The position numbers and the translations under genes were made by a program. A model generated the notes under the pieces. The model worked only from the letters and a program-made list of their open reading frames with translations, was not told the DNA's origin and searched no databases. From Lysobacterales bacterium (lineage in GTDB: Bacteria > Pseudomonadota > Gammaproteobacteria > Xanthomonadales > SZUA-38): a stretch of DNA of 64,000 bases. Below, piece after piece: positions 7,963-17,005 of the stretch; position 1 is the stretch's first letter, and every line of letters begins with the position of its first letter. Location: contig JASJDM010000002.1 in NCBI GenBank assembly GCA_030065125.1, positions 1 through 64,000 on the forward strand, in the 5' to 3' direction.

Positions 7963-9621
7963 ATGGCAACCACAAGTACAGACCTTATTCAAAGTACACC
8001 CCAAGCCGCCGAGTCCGCCGGACTGGTGTCGGCGTTCAAGGGATTCGACCGTCTGCCGGCAGCCCGCCAGTTCGGCCTGCTGGTGGCCCTGGCCGGCGCT
8101 ATCGCCATTGCGGTAGCCGCCGGCATGTGGTCCCAGTCCCCGGACTACACCATGCTCTACGGCCGTATGAGCGACACCGAGGCGATGGAAGTTATCGACG
8201 CCCTGAACCGGCACCAGATCAAACACCGGGTGGACGTGCACAGCGGCACCATCATGGTGCCCCAGGACCAGGTTCACTCGGCGCGGCTGCAGCTGGCCGG
8301 CGACGGGCTGCCCCGGGGCAACAGCCAGGCCATGGGGTATGAAATTCTGGACCAGCAGTCCGGCTTCACCACCACCCAGCGGGCCGAGGACAGCCGCCAC
8401 CAGCGCGCCCTGGAGGGTGAGCTGGCCAAGTCCATCTCCCTGCTCAGCCTGGTGCGATCCGCGCGGGTGCACATGGCCCTGGCCCGGCCGTCGGCGTTTC
8501 TGCGGGAAAACCGCCAGTCCAGCGCCTCGGTTATTGTTCACCTGGCCCAGGGCAAGAAACTCAGCGACAACGACGTCAGCGGGATCGTGCACCTGGTGGC
8601 CTCCAGCGTGGCCGACCTGGAGCCCGAGCGGGTTACCGTTGTGGATCAGAACGGTCGGCTGCTGACCCAGCGCGGCAACGTCGATGACCTGGGCTTCGAC
8701 GAATCCCGTTTCGAGTTCACCCGGCGCATCGAGCAGAGCTACGTCGATCGCATCCTCGACATTGTCACCCCCGTAGTGGGCCACGACGGCGTCCGCGCCC
8801 AGGTGGTTGCCAGCGTGGATTTCACTCAGAGCGAGAGCACCGAGGAAATCTGGGAACCCGACGATACCGCCATCCGCAGCGAAATTGTGGACGAAGAAAA
8901 CTCGGTCCAGGAGTCAGCCGGCGGTGTTCCCGGCGCACTGACCAACCAGCCGCCGCCGGCGGGAACCGTGGAACCGGAGGCCGGCACCGAAGCCCAGGCC
9001 CAGCCCGTGCGCAGCAGCCGTGAGTTGAGACGCAACTACGAGCTTGATCGCCGGGTCAGCCACACACGTCTGGCACCCGGGCAGGTGACCCGGATTTCCG
9101 TCGCCGTGGTGATTGACCACCTGCGCAGCGTGGATGAAGAGGGCAATATGCAGCTCACCCCGCGCACCGAGGAAGAGATCGCCCACGTCCGCAGCCTGGT
9201 GGAGAAAACCGTCGGTTACACGCCCGAGCGCGGCGACTCGGTGGAAGTCGTCAATACGGCCTTCTTTACGCCGCCGCCGGCCCCCGAGGTGGCAGAACCG
9301 CCGATCTGGGAGCAGCCCTGGCTGTGGCAAATCGCCAAGCAGGTCGTGGCGCCCCTGGCCTTGATCGTCATGCTGATGATGATCCTGAAACCCACCTTCC
9401 GCAATCTTTCAACGCACCCCGGAGTGGCGGCCGTTGGCGGTCAGGCTGCTGGCGGCGCCATGGCGCTGCCCCCGGGGTCCGTCAACGAGGCCGACCTGAT
9501 CCCGGTACCGCCGGATGAGGCTGAAATCAAACAGGCCATGAGCAGCACACGCCAGCTGGTGGCCGACGATCCCGCCCGGGCCGCCCAGGTGGTTCGGGAG
9601 TGGATGGCTGACGATTCATGA
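7963..9621 (+). CDS. fliF: Flagellar MS-ring protein FliF
   Basis: Inner-membrane ring on which rod, switch and export gate assemble. Two transmembrane helices (about residues 38-56 and 458-477) flank the periplasmic ring-building motifs. The conserved YscJ/FliF region includes 'YTMLYGRMSDTEAMEVIDALN' and 'ARVHMALARPSAFLRE'. The C-terminal cytoplasmic tail (VADDPARAAQVVREWMADD) is the FliG-binding segment. At 552 aa it has normal length. It overlaps fliG by 4 bp (ATGA). Confidence 0.96.
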   Translation: MATTSTDLIQSTPQAAESAGLVSAFKGFDRLPAARQFGLLVALAGAIAIAVAAGMWSQSPDYTMLYGRMSDTEAMEVIDALNRHQIKHRVDVHSGTIMVPQDQVHSARLQLAGDGLPRGNSQAMGYEILDQQSGFTTTQRAEDSRHQRALEGELAKSISLLSLVRSARVHMALARPSAFLRENRQSSASVIVHLAQGKKLSDNDVSGIVHLVASSVADLEPERVTVVDQNGRLLTQRGNVDDLGFDESRFEFTRRIEQSYVDRILDIVTPVVGHDGVRAQVVASVDFTQSESTEEIWEPDDTAIRSEIVDEENSVQESAGGVPGALTNQPPPAGTVEPEAGTEAQAQPVRSSRELRRNYELDRRVSHTRLAPGQVTRISVAVVIDHLRSVDEEGNMQLTPRTEEEIAHVRSLVEKTVGYTPERGDSVEVVNTAFFTPPPAPEVAEPPIWEQPWLWQIAKQVVAPLALIVMLMMILKPTFRNLSTHPGVAAVGGQAAGGAMALPPGSVNEADLIPVPPDEAEIKQAMSSTRQLVADDPARAAQVVREWMADDS

Positions 9622-10625
9622 GCGATCTGTCTGGCCCACAACGCGTAGCGGTGTTCCTGATGTCTCTGGGAGAAGACGCCGCCGCATCGATTCTGCAGCA
9701 CATCGACAGCAAAGAGGTGCAGCAGGTGAGCCAGGCCATGTCCGATCTGAAGAAAATCTCCTGGGAACAGGTGGACGAGGTCATTGACCAGTTCAACGAG
9801 GAAGTGAAAAACGAAACAGCTTTCGGCATCAAGGCACCGGATTTCACCCGCAAGATGCTGACGTCATCCCTGGGCGAAAAACAGGCCCAGGCCATGATGG
9901 ACCGGATCGGCACACCCCAGGCCCGGCCCAGCCTGGAGTCCCTGCATTGGATGGACCCCCGGGAACTGACGGAACTGGTCAAGAACGAAAACCCGCAGGT
10001 CATTGCGACGGTACTGGCCCTGCTGGATGCGGATGCATCCGGGGCACTGCTGGAGCGGCTGGACGAAAGCCTGGCCCAGAATGTCCTGATGCGCCTGGCC
10101 CGGATCAGCGAAATCCCGCCCGCCGCCATCGCGGAACTGGAAGAGCTGCTCAACACCCGCGGCATCAGTGAAGACAGCGGCGATTCCGGCGCGCCGATAC
10201 AGCTCAAGGGAACCGGTCAGGCTGCGGACGTGGTCAATGCGATTCCGGCCGAACTGGAAGAGAAGCTGATGGACGCCATGCGCGAAGAGGACCCCGACCT
10301 GGCCCAGCAGGTAGAAGACCTGATGTTCGTCTTCGACAACCTGTCGGCGCTGGATGACCGCGGTCTGCAGCGGCTCATGCGGGAGATCCCGCAGGATCTG
10401 CTGGTGCCCGCGCTGAAAGGCACGGACGTGGCCATGCAGAACCGGTTTTTCAACAACATGTCCAAGCGCGCCGCTGAGATGCTGCGTGACGACCTGGAGG
10501 TATCAGGTCCAATCCGGTTGTCCGAGGTGGAGGAAGCCCACAAGGAAATCCTGGCCATTGCACGGCGCCTGTCCGATGAAGGCACCATCAGCCTGGGCAG
10601 CAAGGGCGGGGACGAATATGTCTGA
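9618..10625 (+). CDS. fliG: Flagellar motor switch protein FliG
   Basis: Rotor protein that meets the stator and generates torque. N, middle and C domains are all present in 335 aa. The middle-domain motif usually written EHPQ reads E124-N-P-Q here. The C-domain carries the charged torque helix (RFFNNMSKRAAEMLRDDLE). The start overlaps the fliF stop (ATGA). A 20-bp gap separates it from the chosen fliH start. Confidence 0.96.
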   Translation: MSDLSGPQRVAVFLMSLGEDAAASILQHIDSKEVQQVSQAMSDLKKISWEQVDEVIDQFNEEVKNETAFGIKAPDFTRKMLTSSLGEKQAQAMMDRIGTPQARPSLESLHWMDPRELTELVKNENPQVIATVLALLDADASGALLERLDESLAQNVLMRLARISEIPPAAIAELEELLNTRGISEDSGDSGAPIQLKGTGQAADVVNAIPAELEEKLMDAMREEDPDLAQQVEDLMFVFDNLSALDDRGLQRLMREIPQDLLVPALKGTDVAMQNRFFNNMSKRAAEMLRDDLEVSGPIRLSEVEEAHKEILAIARRLSDEGTISLGSKGGDEYV

Positions 10626-10645
10626 TCGATGTCATGGAGGACAGC

Positions 10646-11305
10646 GTGAGCGACGGTAAGACCAGAATACTGCGGGCCAGCGAGTATGCGACAGACAAGC
10701 TGTCCTATGTGACGCTGACCCAGGTGGAGCCGGCCAACGATTTCACGCCGGTACAGCTGGGGCGTACGCCCTGGCCATCCGATGACGAACTGGCCCAGGT
10801 GCGGGAACAGGCAATCCAGGAAGGCTATGAAATTGGCAAGAAACTGGCCCGGAAAGAGCTGCAAACCCATCTGCGGCAGCGCGGTGAGGAACTTGAAAAC
10901 CTGCTGCGGGGACTGACTGAACCCTACGCCGATTTGAATGATGCGGTGGCCCGGGAGATTGCCGTGCTGGCGCTCAATGTAGGATCCGCCCTGTTCCGCC
11001 GCGCCATTGACATGGAACCCGAGCAGGTACTGCACATCGTGCGCAGTGCCGTGGCCGCCCTGCCCAGCAGCAAGCGCAAGGTCACCATCGTGCTGCATCC
11101 CGAAGACCTGGACCTGTGCGCCCAGATGCTGTCCCTGGAGGAAACGGATTTTGAATTGAAGCCCGACCCGTCCCTGCGCCGCGGCGGCTGCAAGGTCATG
11201 GCGGGGGCGGCAGTGGTGGACGCCACCCTGAACAAGCGACTGCAATCCATCGCCGAAGCCATGCTCGACCAGGCTGACAAGGAATCAGACGATGCTGCAG
11301 ACTGA
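10646..11305 (+). CDS. fliH: Flagellar export ATPase regulator FliH
   Basis: Peripheral stalk that holds and regulates the FliI ATPase. Contains a helical region (DDELAQVREQAIQEGYEIGKKLARKELQ) and the C-terminal V-ATPase-E-like domain (VKVTIVLHPEDL region and 'RGGCKVMAGAAVVDATLNKRL'). GTG at 10646 preferred: GGAGG (10636-10640) is 5 bases upstream, while the in-frame ATG at 10634 overlaps that site and has no ribosome site of its own. Gives 219 aa. Overlaps fliI by 14 bp. Confidence 0.9.
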   Translation: MSDGKTRILRASEYATDKLSYVTLTQVEPANDFTPVQLGRTPWPSDDELAQVREQAIQEGYEIGKKLARKELQTHLRQRGEELENLLRGLTEPYADLNDAVAREIAVLALNVGSALFRRAIDMEPEQVLHIVRSAVAALPSSKRKVTIVLHPEDLDLCAQMLSLEETDFELKPDPSLRRGGCKVMAGAAVVDATLNKRLQSIAEAMLDQADKESDDAAD

Positions 11306-12650
11306 GACCAGCGAAGGCTGGGCCCAGCAGCTGAAACGCTATTCCCGGCGAATTCGCCGCGGCAACGTTCTGCTGGCCAACGGCCGGCTGCGGCGCCTGA
11401 TCGGCATGACCCTGGAAGCCGAGGGTTGCCAGGTTCCGGTGGGCCAGCGCTGCATGATCGTCAATGCGCACCGCCAGATCGAAGCCGAAGTTGTGGGCTT
11501 CGACAGCGAAAAGACCTTTCTTATCCCACTGGACGACTTTCACGGCATCACTCCGGGAGCCCACGTCATACCCAAACCCAAGGCGGCAGACGTCCAGGTC
11601 GGTGACGCTCTGCTGGGGCGGGTCATCGACGGCCTGGGTAACCCGCTGGACGGAAAAGGACCCGTGGAAAGCGACGAGCGCGTGCCCCTGTATGACCGTC
11701 CCCTGAACCCCCTGCACCGCAAGCCCGTCACCGAATCGCTGGATGTCGGGGTTCGGGCGATCAACGCATTTACCACTATCGGCCAGGGCCAGCGAATCGG
11801 GCTGTTCGCCGGCAGCGGCATCGGCAAGAGCGTCCTGCTCGGCATGATGACCAGGTTCACCGAGGCGGACGTCATCGTGGTCGGCCTGATCGGCGAGCGC
11901 GGACGGGAAGTCCAGGAGTTTGTGGACCATACCCTGGGTGAACAGGCCATGCGGCGCGCCGTGGTAGTTGCCAGCCCGGCTGATACCTCACCCATTCACC
12001 GTATCCACGCGGCCGAACGGGCTACGGTCATAGCTCGCCACTTTCGCGATCGCGGCCAGCGCGTGCTGCTGCTGATGGATTCGCTGACCCGCTACGCCCA
12101 GGCCGAGCGGGAAATAGCGCTGGCCGTGGGAGAGCCTCCGGCCACCAAGGGTTACACGGCATCGGTGTTCTCCAAGCTGTCAGACCTGGTGGAACGCTCC
12201 GGCAACGGGGCCGGAACCGGCTCCATGACCAGCGTCTACACCGTACTGGTGGAAGGCGACGACCATAACGACCCGGTGGCGGACGCCGCCCGGTCATTCC
12301 TGGACGGGCACATCGTGCTCAGCCGGGAACTGGCCGAGGCCGGCATCTACCCGGCCGTGGACGTGGAGTCGTCCATCAGCCGCGTGATGAGCGGTCTGAT
12401 CACGCCGCGCCACCGGGAACTGGTCGGCGACTTCATCCGGGTGTACGCCGCCTATCAGCAGAACCGTGACCTGATTACCGTAGGCGCTTATGCCCCGGGC
12501 AGCGACCCCCTGATCGACGAGGCCATCGCCCGGCGCCCGGCCATGCTGGACTGTATCCGCCAGCAGCAGGGCCATTGCGTCTCTTTAGCCGAAAGCATCG
12601 AAGCTTTGGCATCAGTCTTGCAACACGATGGGGAAACAGCATCGGGCTGA
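11292..12650 (+). CDS. fliI: Flagellum-specific export ATPase FliI
   Basis: F1-beta-like ATPase energising substrate unloading at the export gate. Walker A is GLFAGSGIGKSVLL (around residue 175), Walker B VLLLMDSLTRYAQAEREIAL, plus the family signature SRVMSGLITPRHRELVGDF region. At 452 aa it is full length. It overlaps fliH at the 5' end, and fliJ follows at once. Confidence 0.96.
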   Translation: MLQTETSEGWAQQLKRYSRRIRRGNVLLANGRLRRLIGMTLEAEGCQVPVGQRCMIVNAHRQIEAEVVGFDSEKTFLIPLDDFHGITPGAHVIPKPKAADVQVGDALLGRVIDGLGNPLDGKGPVESDERVPLYDRPLNPLHRKPVTESLDVGVRAINAFTTIGQGQRIGLFAGSGIGKSVLLGMMTRFTEADVIVVGLIGERGREVQEFVDHTLGEQAMRRAVVVASPADTSPIHRIHAAERATVIARHFRDRGQRVLLLMDSLTRYAQAEREIALAVGEPPATKGYTASVFSKLSDLVERSGNGAGTGSMTSVYTVLVEGDDHNDPVADAARSFLDGHIVLSRELAEAGIYPAVDVESSISRVMSGLITPRHRELVGDFIRVYAAYQQNRDLITVGAYAPGSDPLIDEAIARRPAMLDCIRQQQGHCVSLAESIEALASVLQHDGETASG

Positions 12651-12651
12651 A

Positions 12652-13095
12652 ATGAACCGTACCCAGAGAATCAAGCGAATATGCCAGCTGCAGCGCCTTT
12701 GTGAGAACGGCGCCGTCGCCAGCATGAAAAATGCCCGGCAAAAGCTTTCCGGTGCCCGGCAGCTCCATGCCGAGCTTGAGAAACATCACAACGACTACTG
12801 GGTCCGCCTGCTCGAAAAGGAACAGAAAGGGCTCAACAGCCTGCTTTGGCGCGGCCAGCGTCAGTTTATCCGCGCCCTGGAGAACGCCATTCAACAGCAA
12901 ACGGCCCAGGTCAAGATGGACCACCGGGAGTTCGACCTGAGTGAAACCGAATGGCGCCAGAAACACGCGGAAACCCTCGCCAGCGAAGCCTTCCTTCAGC
13001 GTGTTCTCCAGCGGGAGCTGCGCAGGGAAGAAAAGCGGGAATCTTCAGCCATCGATGACCTGGTGGCTTCACGGCATGGAGGCGGCTCACGATGA
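12652..13095 (+). CDS. fliJ: Flagellar export protein FliJ
   Basis: Coiled-coil central stalk between FliI and the FlhA gate. The 147 residues are almost entirely charged helix (KNARQKLSGARQLHAELEKHH, ETEWRQKHAETLASEAFLQRVL). I chose the ATG at 12652, directly after the fliI stop, because the product starts MNRTQRIKRI as in relatives; an in-frame ATG at 12628 would add 8 residues and overlap fliI. The gene overlaps fliK by 4 bp. Confidence 0.85.
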   Translation: MNRTQRIKRICQLQRLCENGAVASMKNARQKLSGARQLHAELEKHHNDYWVRLLEKEQKGLNSLLWRGQRQFIRALENAIQQQTAQVKMDHREFDLSETEWRQKHAETLASEAFLQRVLQRELRREEKRESSAIDDLVASRHGGGSR

Positions 13096-14504
13096 GCGAG
13101 CAACTCGCCGGACTGCCGTTCGATCTCTCCGGACTGCCGGGCCTTGCCCCGTTTACCGGTGAGGCCGCCGGCGCGCCGGTGGGCGAAGCGTTTGACGCAA
13201 CACTGTCTCATTTGCTCGCCGGCGAGCAGGCTTTCAATCCCGCCCTCGCAACGACCCCGGCCACAACCAACGCCGCCGCTGCGCCCGAGGCCATCCGCGC
13301 TGCCCTGGCCGAGCTGTTTCCCGGTGCCATGCCAGGCGCCACGCAATCCGCCACGCAGTCCGCCCCACAATCCGCCCTGGGCACTGCTGTCGTGGCTCCG
13401 GCGGGGCTGCCCGGATTGCCGTCCGACGGGTTACCGACCGCCGCAACAGTGGGCATCCAGGCGGCAACCGGCACGGCGACGCCGGCGACTCTGTCAGCCG
13501 CTGACCTGGCCACCCGTGCCGCCGGCACAAATCCCGCAGCTGCCACTTCCGGGTCATCCCCGGTTGAATCAACGGTGGCCCGCACCCTTGCGGCGGATCG
13601 CCAGGCATTGCTGCCTCCGGTGGACATCACGACCCAGCCCCACGGCATTGCGCTGAAGCTGCCCACCGCCGATAGGGCCACGTTACCGGCACCCCTGGCA
13701 GGCCTTCTGTCGCCGGCACTGAGAGAAATTCAGGGTCGTCGCGCCAGCAGCACCGCCGACTCGATGCCAGTCCGTCCCCAGTCCGGCCTGAGCGACAGCA
13801 GCTTCCGCAGCCTGATGAACGACATGCCGACCCGGGAACTGGCAACCGGCGAATCAATTTTTCGAGAGGCCCGGGTGCTTCAGGCCATCAACCAGGCGAT
13901 GGGCCAGGCCGGTCCGGCAGCAGCAGCGACCGCCAGCGCCCCGGCACCGACAGCACCCCTCACAACCCTGCCCAACCCCACCACGTTGACGCCTCAGCCG
14001 GTATTTGACCTGCACCTGCCGCCAACCGCCATGGATCCCGCAAACCTGCTGGGACCGCGACCCGGACCGGCTGCGCCCCTGTTTGCCGGCGGCGGTCAGT
14101 GGATGGACAGTATCGGAGAAAACCTGGCCTGGATGGTCCGTCATGATGCCCGGGTGGCCCAGGTGAGACTGTGGCCGCGCGATCTGGGGATGATCCAACT
14201 GCAGATCCGCATGGATTCGGACAGCGTCGAGGTTGCCATCGAGGCGAGCAATCGTGCCGTTGTCGATGAGCTGGCGGAAGCCGCGCCCCGGCTGCGCAGC
14301 CTGCTGGCAGACCAGGGGCTGGGCCTGAGCCAGTTGAACATTGACCAGCAGTCGACCAACGGCCGACAGCAGCGCCTGTTCCCGGAGCCCCCGCCCGAAT
14401 CACCCTCGACCGCCGGCGATTCACCGCCGGCCGAGGATCCCCCCGACGTGATGACGATGCAGCCGGCCGCCCTGGGGCTCAGGCTGGTGGACGTCTTCGC
14501 CTGA
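13092..14504 (+). CDS. fliK: Flagellar hook-length control protein FliK
   Basis: Molecular ruler that sets hook length and switches export specificity. The N-terminal ~330 residues are low-complexity Ala/Pro/Thr, as usual. The conserved hook-length domain is near residues 340-435 (ARVAQVRLWPRDLGMIQLQI ... RLRSLLADQGLGLSQLNI). A short tandem repeat is present at 13338-13373. The tail is Pro/Glu/Asp-rich. It is the last gene before the sigma-54 promoter of fliL. Confidence 0.9.
   Translation: MSEQLAGLPFDLSGLPGLAPFTGEAAGAPVGEAFDATLSHLLAGEQAFNPALATTPATTNAAAAPEAIRAALAELFPGAMPGATQSATQSAPQSALGTAVVAPAGLPGLPSDGLPTAATVGIQAATGTATPATLSAADLATRAAGTNPAAATSGSSPVESTVARTLAADRQALLPPVDITTQPHGIALKLPTADRATLPAPLAGLLSPALREIQGRRASSTADSMPVRPQSGLSDSSFRSLMNDMPTRELATGESIFREARVLQAINQAMGQAGPAAAATASAPAPTAPLTTLPNPTTLTPQPVFDLHLPPTAMDPANLLGPRPGPAAPLFAGGGQWMDSIGENLAWMVRHDARVAQVRLWPRDLGMIQLQIRMDSDSVEVAIEASNRAVVDELAEAAPRLRSLLADQGLGLSQLNIDQQSTNGRQQRLFPEPPPESPSTAGDSPPAEDPPDVMTMQPAALGLRLVDVFA
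13338..13373 (+). repeat. 12-bp tandem repeat in fliK (3 copies)
   Basis: GCCACGCAATCC, GCCACGCAGTCC and GCCCCACAATCC follow each other in frame and encode ATQS/ATQS/APQS in the disordered ruler part of FliK. In-frame units here could vary in number without breaking the protein. Confidence 0.75.
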
Positions 14505-14593
14505 CCTGAACGAGCGACAGACCGGCCGTTCTGCCGGAAATCCACGCCTGCCCGGGAGAGCGTCAACCGAACTCTGCCGCCAGTGCCGTTTTT

Positions 14594-14612
14594 TTGACGG
14601 GGTAGCCGTCAA
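14594..14612. promoter_or_regulatory. Inverted repeat upstream of the fliL promoter
   Basis: TTGACGG-GGTAG-CCGTCAA: perfect 7-bp arms around a 5-base centre, 51-69 bp upstream of the sigma-54 element. The TGACGG half-site is also present twice upstream of fleR. Candidate activator site, or a weak terminator for fliK transcription, although the T-run precedes rather than follows it. Confidence 0.4.
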
Positions 14613-14662
14613 CAACCCACCAAACGTTATTTAAATCAGTAAGTTAGCCAGGTAACGCTGCT

Positions 14663-14678
14663 TGGCACCATTTTTGCT
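14663..14678 (+). promoter_or_regulatory. Sigma-54 promoter of fliL
   Basis: TGGCACCATTTTTGCT has the invariant GG and GC with correct spacing and differs from TGGCACR-N4-TTGCW only at the purine position. Start of transcription would be near 14689, 27 bases before the fliL ATG. It allows fliL-fliR and flhB to be controlled separately from fliE-fliK. Confidence 0.9.
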
Positions 14679-14715
14679 GAACCTAAGGGTAAGTTTCTCC
14701 TCAAGGATCAGAATC

Positions 14716-15234
14716 ATGGCAGAAGAAGTCATTGATATCGCGGGTGACGCAGCCCCATCAGGCGGTGGCGGCGGCAGCATGCTGCTGACCATCCTGGTCG
14801 GAGTCAATCTCCTGATAACCGTTGCCGTGGTGGCCATGGTATTCCTGGGTATCGGTCCGTTCGCCCCCCAGCCGGCGGCGGGTACCGAGGTGGTGGTCGA
14901 GGCAGAGCCCCTGCCACCGCCCATGTACGAATCCATGGACAAGCCGGTCATTGCCAGCGTGCCGGCCGGGGATCGCACCAAGTACCTGCAGCTGGTGGTC
15001 CAGTTCATGACCCGTTCGGACCAGACCGTGCTGGATATTCGCACCCACATGCCTGCCATCGTGGACGCCATTTACATTCAGCTCAGCGAGTACGACCACG
15101 AGACCCTGCAGACCGGAGAAGGGCGGGAGCGGTTACGCCAGGCCATTCTGGAGCTCAGCCAATCCATCCTCGAGCGGCACACCGGCGAGCCCGGCGTCGA
15201 GGAAGTTCTGTTCACCACCTACGTATTCCAGTGA
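14716..15234 (+). CDS. fliL: Flagellar basal body-associated protein FliL
   Basis: Single-pass inner-membrane protein that surrounds and supports stators. A transmembrane helix lies at about residues 20-43 (MLLTILVGVNLLITVAVVAMVFLGIG in part) and the periplasmic FliL domain follows (KYLQLVVQFMTRSDQTVLDIRTHMPAIVDA), ending EEVLFTTYVFQ. ATG at 14716 chosen for AAGGA (14704-14708); earlier in-frame starts lie inside the promoter. 172 aa. One base separates it from fliM. Confidence 0.93.
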   Translation: MAEEVIDIAGDAAPSGGGGGSMLLTILVGVNLLITVAVVAMVFLGIGPFAPQPAAGTEVVVEAEPLPPPMYESMDKPVIASVPAGDRTKYLQLVVQFMTRSDQTVLDIRTHMPAIVDAIYIQLSEYDHETLQTGEGRERLRQAILELSQSILERHTGEPGVEEVLFTTYVFQ

Positions 15235-15235
15235 A

Positions 15236-16231
15236 ATGAGCACCAAGGATATCCTGTCCCAGGAGGAGATCGATGTCCTCCTGGATAACGCTGATTCTGT
15301 GGCAAATACCACCAAGTCCGCAGCCGTCCGCGACGAAGTCGAGCCCTATGACATCTACTCTCCGCGATCCGGACTGGTGGACGAAGCGCCGGATCTCACG
15401 CCGATCCCGGACAAGGTTGCCAGGGATATCCAGGGCGGCCTCGACGCCCCGATCCCGGAAGTGCTCGAGGTCGAAATTGCCGCCGCCCCAACCACCATGG
15501 AGTTCGGCGAGCTGCTGCAGACCCTCGACACGCCCTGTCCGGTGGCCGTCGGCAGCATCGAGGGTGTTGACCAGCACGCCCTGATCAGCATGGACGTGCA
15601 CGCGCTGCACAGCCTGGTCAGCGTGTTGTTCGGCGGCGACGGCTCCCACTCCGACCAGGCACCGCCTGACCTGACCCCCACGGAAACCCGCGTGGCAGGC
15701 CGGGTTCTGCGGCGCTGCTTCCAGATCCTGGTGAACAATCTGCTGCCGGACCACGATTGCCAGATCATGCGGGTGGAGACCAATCCCAACAGCGCCAATT
15801 TCGCCCCGCCGGCGGAAACCTTTTTCCGCATGGTTTACGACCTGAATATCGGGGAACACTCGGGGGAGCTGGTCTTCGCATTGCCCATGCCGGCCCTGGC
15901 CAACGTCGGCAAATCCGACGCCGCCTCCGCCGAAGACCAGGAACTGGAATTGGAATGGCACAACCGCCTGCTGATCAACACCAGCAAGGCAAGCGTCAAG
16001 CTGCAGGGCCGTGCCGCCGAGTTGGAGCTCACCATCGGCGACGTCCTGCAGCTGGCTCCAGGGGATTTCATCCCCGTAGAAATCGACCGCAGCGTCGTGG
16101 TCTGCGCCCAGGATCAACCTCTGTGGCGCGGTGTCCTCGGCGTCTCCGGCTCCATGAAAGCCATACACCTGCTGGGTCGGGCAGACCTCTCGGCCCCGGC
16201 AATGAAAGACTTTGCTAATCAAGACTCTTAG
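15236..16231 (+). CDS. fliM: Flagellar motor switch protein FliM
   Basis: C-ring protein that receives phospho-CheY and relays the reversal signal to FliG. The first residues carry the CheY-binding peptide (ILSQEEIDVLLDNAD). The middle is the CheC-like domain and the C-terminus the SpoA domain (VKLQGRAAELELTIGDVLQL ... VVVCAQDQPLWRGVLG). 331 aa, normal. The intact CheY-binding peptide argues that chemotaxis genes exist outside this window. Confidence 0.96.
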   Translation: MSTKDILSQEEIDVLLDNADSVANTTKSAAVRDEVEPYDIYSPRSGLVDEAPDLTPIPDKVARDIQGGLDAPIPEVLEVEIAAAPTTMEFGELLQTLDTPCPVAVGSIEGVDQHALISMDVHALHSLVSVLFGGDGSHSDQAPPDLTPTETRVAGRVLRRCFQILVNNLLPDHDCQIMRVETNPNSANFAPPAETFFRMVYDLNIGEHSGELVFALPMPALANVGKSDAASAEDQELELEWHNRLLINTSKASVKLQGRAAELELTIGDVLQLAPGDFIPVEIDRSVVVCAQDQPLWRGVLGVSGSMKAIHLLGRADLSAPAMKDFANQDS

Positions 16232-16242
16232 GGAGCAGCAGC

Positions 16243-16686
16243 ATGTCCAGCGAAGAAAACAATGATGAACTGGCTGCCGGCACTACCGATTCCGCCGCGC
16301 AACCACCCGTTCAGCCTCCAGTTCAGCCCCAGCCGTCAGCACAGCCCGGCGCGGCCGCAGCCAACGCAGAAGCGCACATGGCGCCGGGCCTGCCGGATCT
16401 GAACCCGACGTCGGACGCCGTCTCGGTTGAAAACCTGGGCCTGATTCTCGACGTGGCCGTCACCGTATCGGTGGAGGTGGGCAGCACCCGCATCCCGATC
16501 CGGCAGCTGCTGCAGATGAACCAGGGCTCGGTGCTGGAACTGGATCAACAGGCGGGAATGCCCATGGAAGTCCTGGTCAACGGCACGCCCATCGCCCACG
16601 GTGAGGTGGTCATGGTCAATGACCGGGTCGGCGTCAGGCTGACCGACGTCATCAGCCCCAAGGACCGGGTCAAGAGCATCAACTGA
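16243..16686 (+). CDS. fliN: Flagellar motor switch protein FliN
   Basis: Lower C-ring protein that also docks FliH/FliI. The SpoA domain occupies about residues 63-147 (LGLILDVAVTVSVEVG ... IPIRQLLQMNQGSVLELD ... VVMVNDRVGVRLTDVISP). The N-terminal ~55 residues are a Pro/Gln/Ala-rich linker with QPPVQP repeats. 11 bp after fliM; one base before fliO. Confidence 0.96.
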   Translation: MSSEENNDELAAGTTDSAAQPPVQPPVQPQPSAQPGAAAANAEAHMAPGLPDLNPTSDAVSVENLGLILDVAVTVSVEVGSTRIPIRQLLQMNQGSVLELDQQAGMPMEVLVNGTPIAHGEVVMVNDRVGVRLTDVISPKDRVKSIN

Positions 16687-16687
16687 A

Positions 16688-17005
16688 ATGGAACTCGGCA
16701 CCATCATTCCGCAAATGATCATCGGCCTGCTGGTTGTGCTGGGCCTGATGTCCCTGATGGCCTTCGTGGCCCGCCGGATGTCCCTGCGTGGTCCGGCTGG
16801 ACAAAGCCGCCTTCAGATCCTCACCACCCTGCCCATCGGCAGCAAGGAAAAACTGCTGCTGGTGCGATGCGGTGAACAGGACATTCTGCTGGGCGTCACC
16901 GCCCAAAGCATCCAGGCCCTGTCCAGCGCTCCGGTCACCGAAGACAGCCGCAATATCGAGGAACCCGTGATACTGAAATCCGTCGTCGGCGGAGGACAGG
17001 AATGA
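16688..17005 (+). CDS. fliO: Flagellar export protein FliO
   Basis: Small membrane protein that helps FliP assemble in the export gate. One transmembrane helix (about residues 6-27, PQMIIGLLVVLGLMSLMAFV) is followed by a cytoplasmic part with LQILTTLPIGSKEKLLLVRCGEQDILLGVT, the typical FliO pattern. 105 aa. Overlaps fliP by 4 bp. Confidence 0.93.
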   Translation: MELGTIIPQMIIGLLVVLGLMSLMAFVARRMSLRGPAGQSRLQILTTLPIGSKEKLLLVRCGEQDILLGVTAQSIQALSSAPVTEDSRNIEEPVILKSVVGGGQE

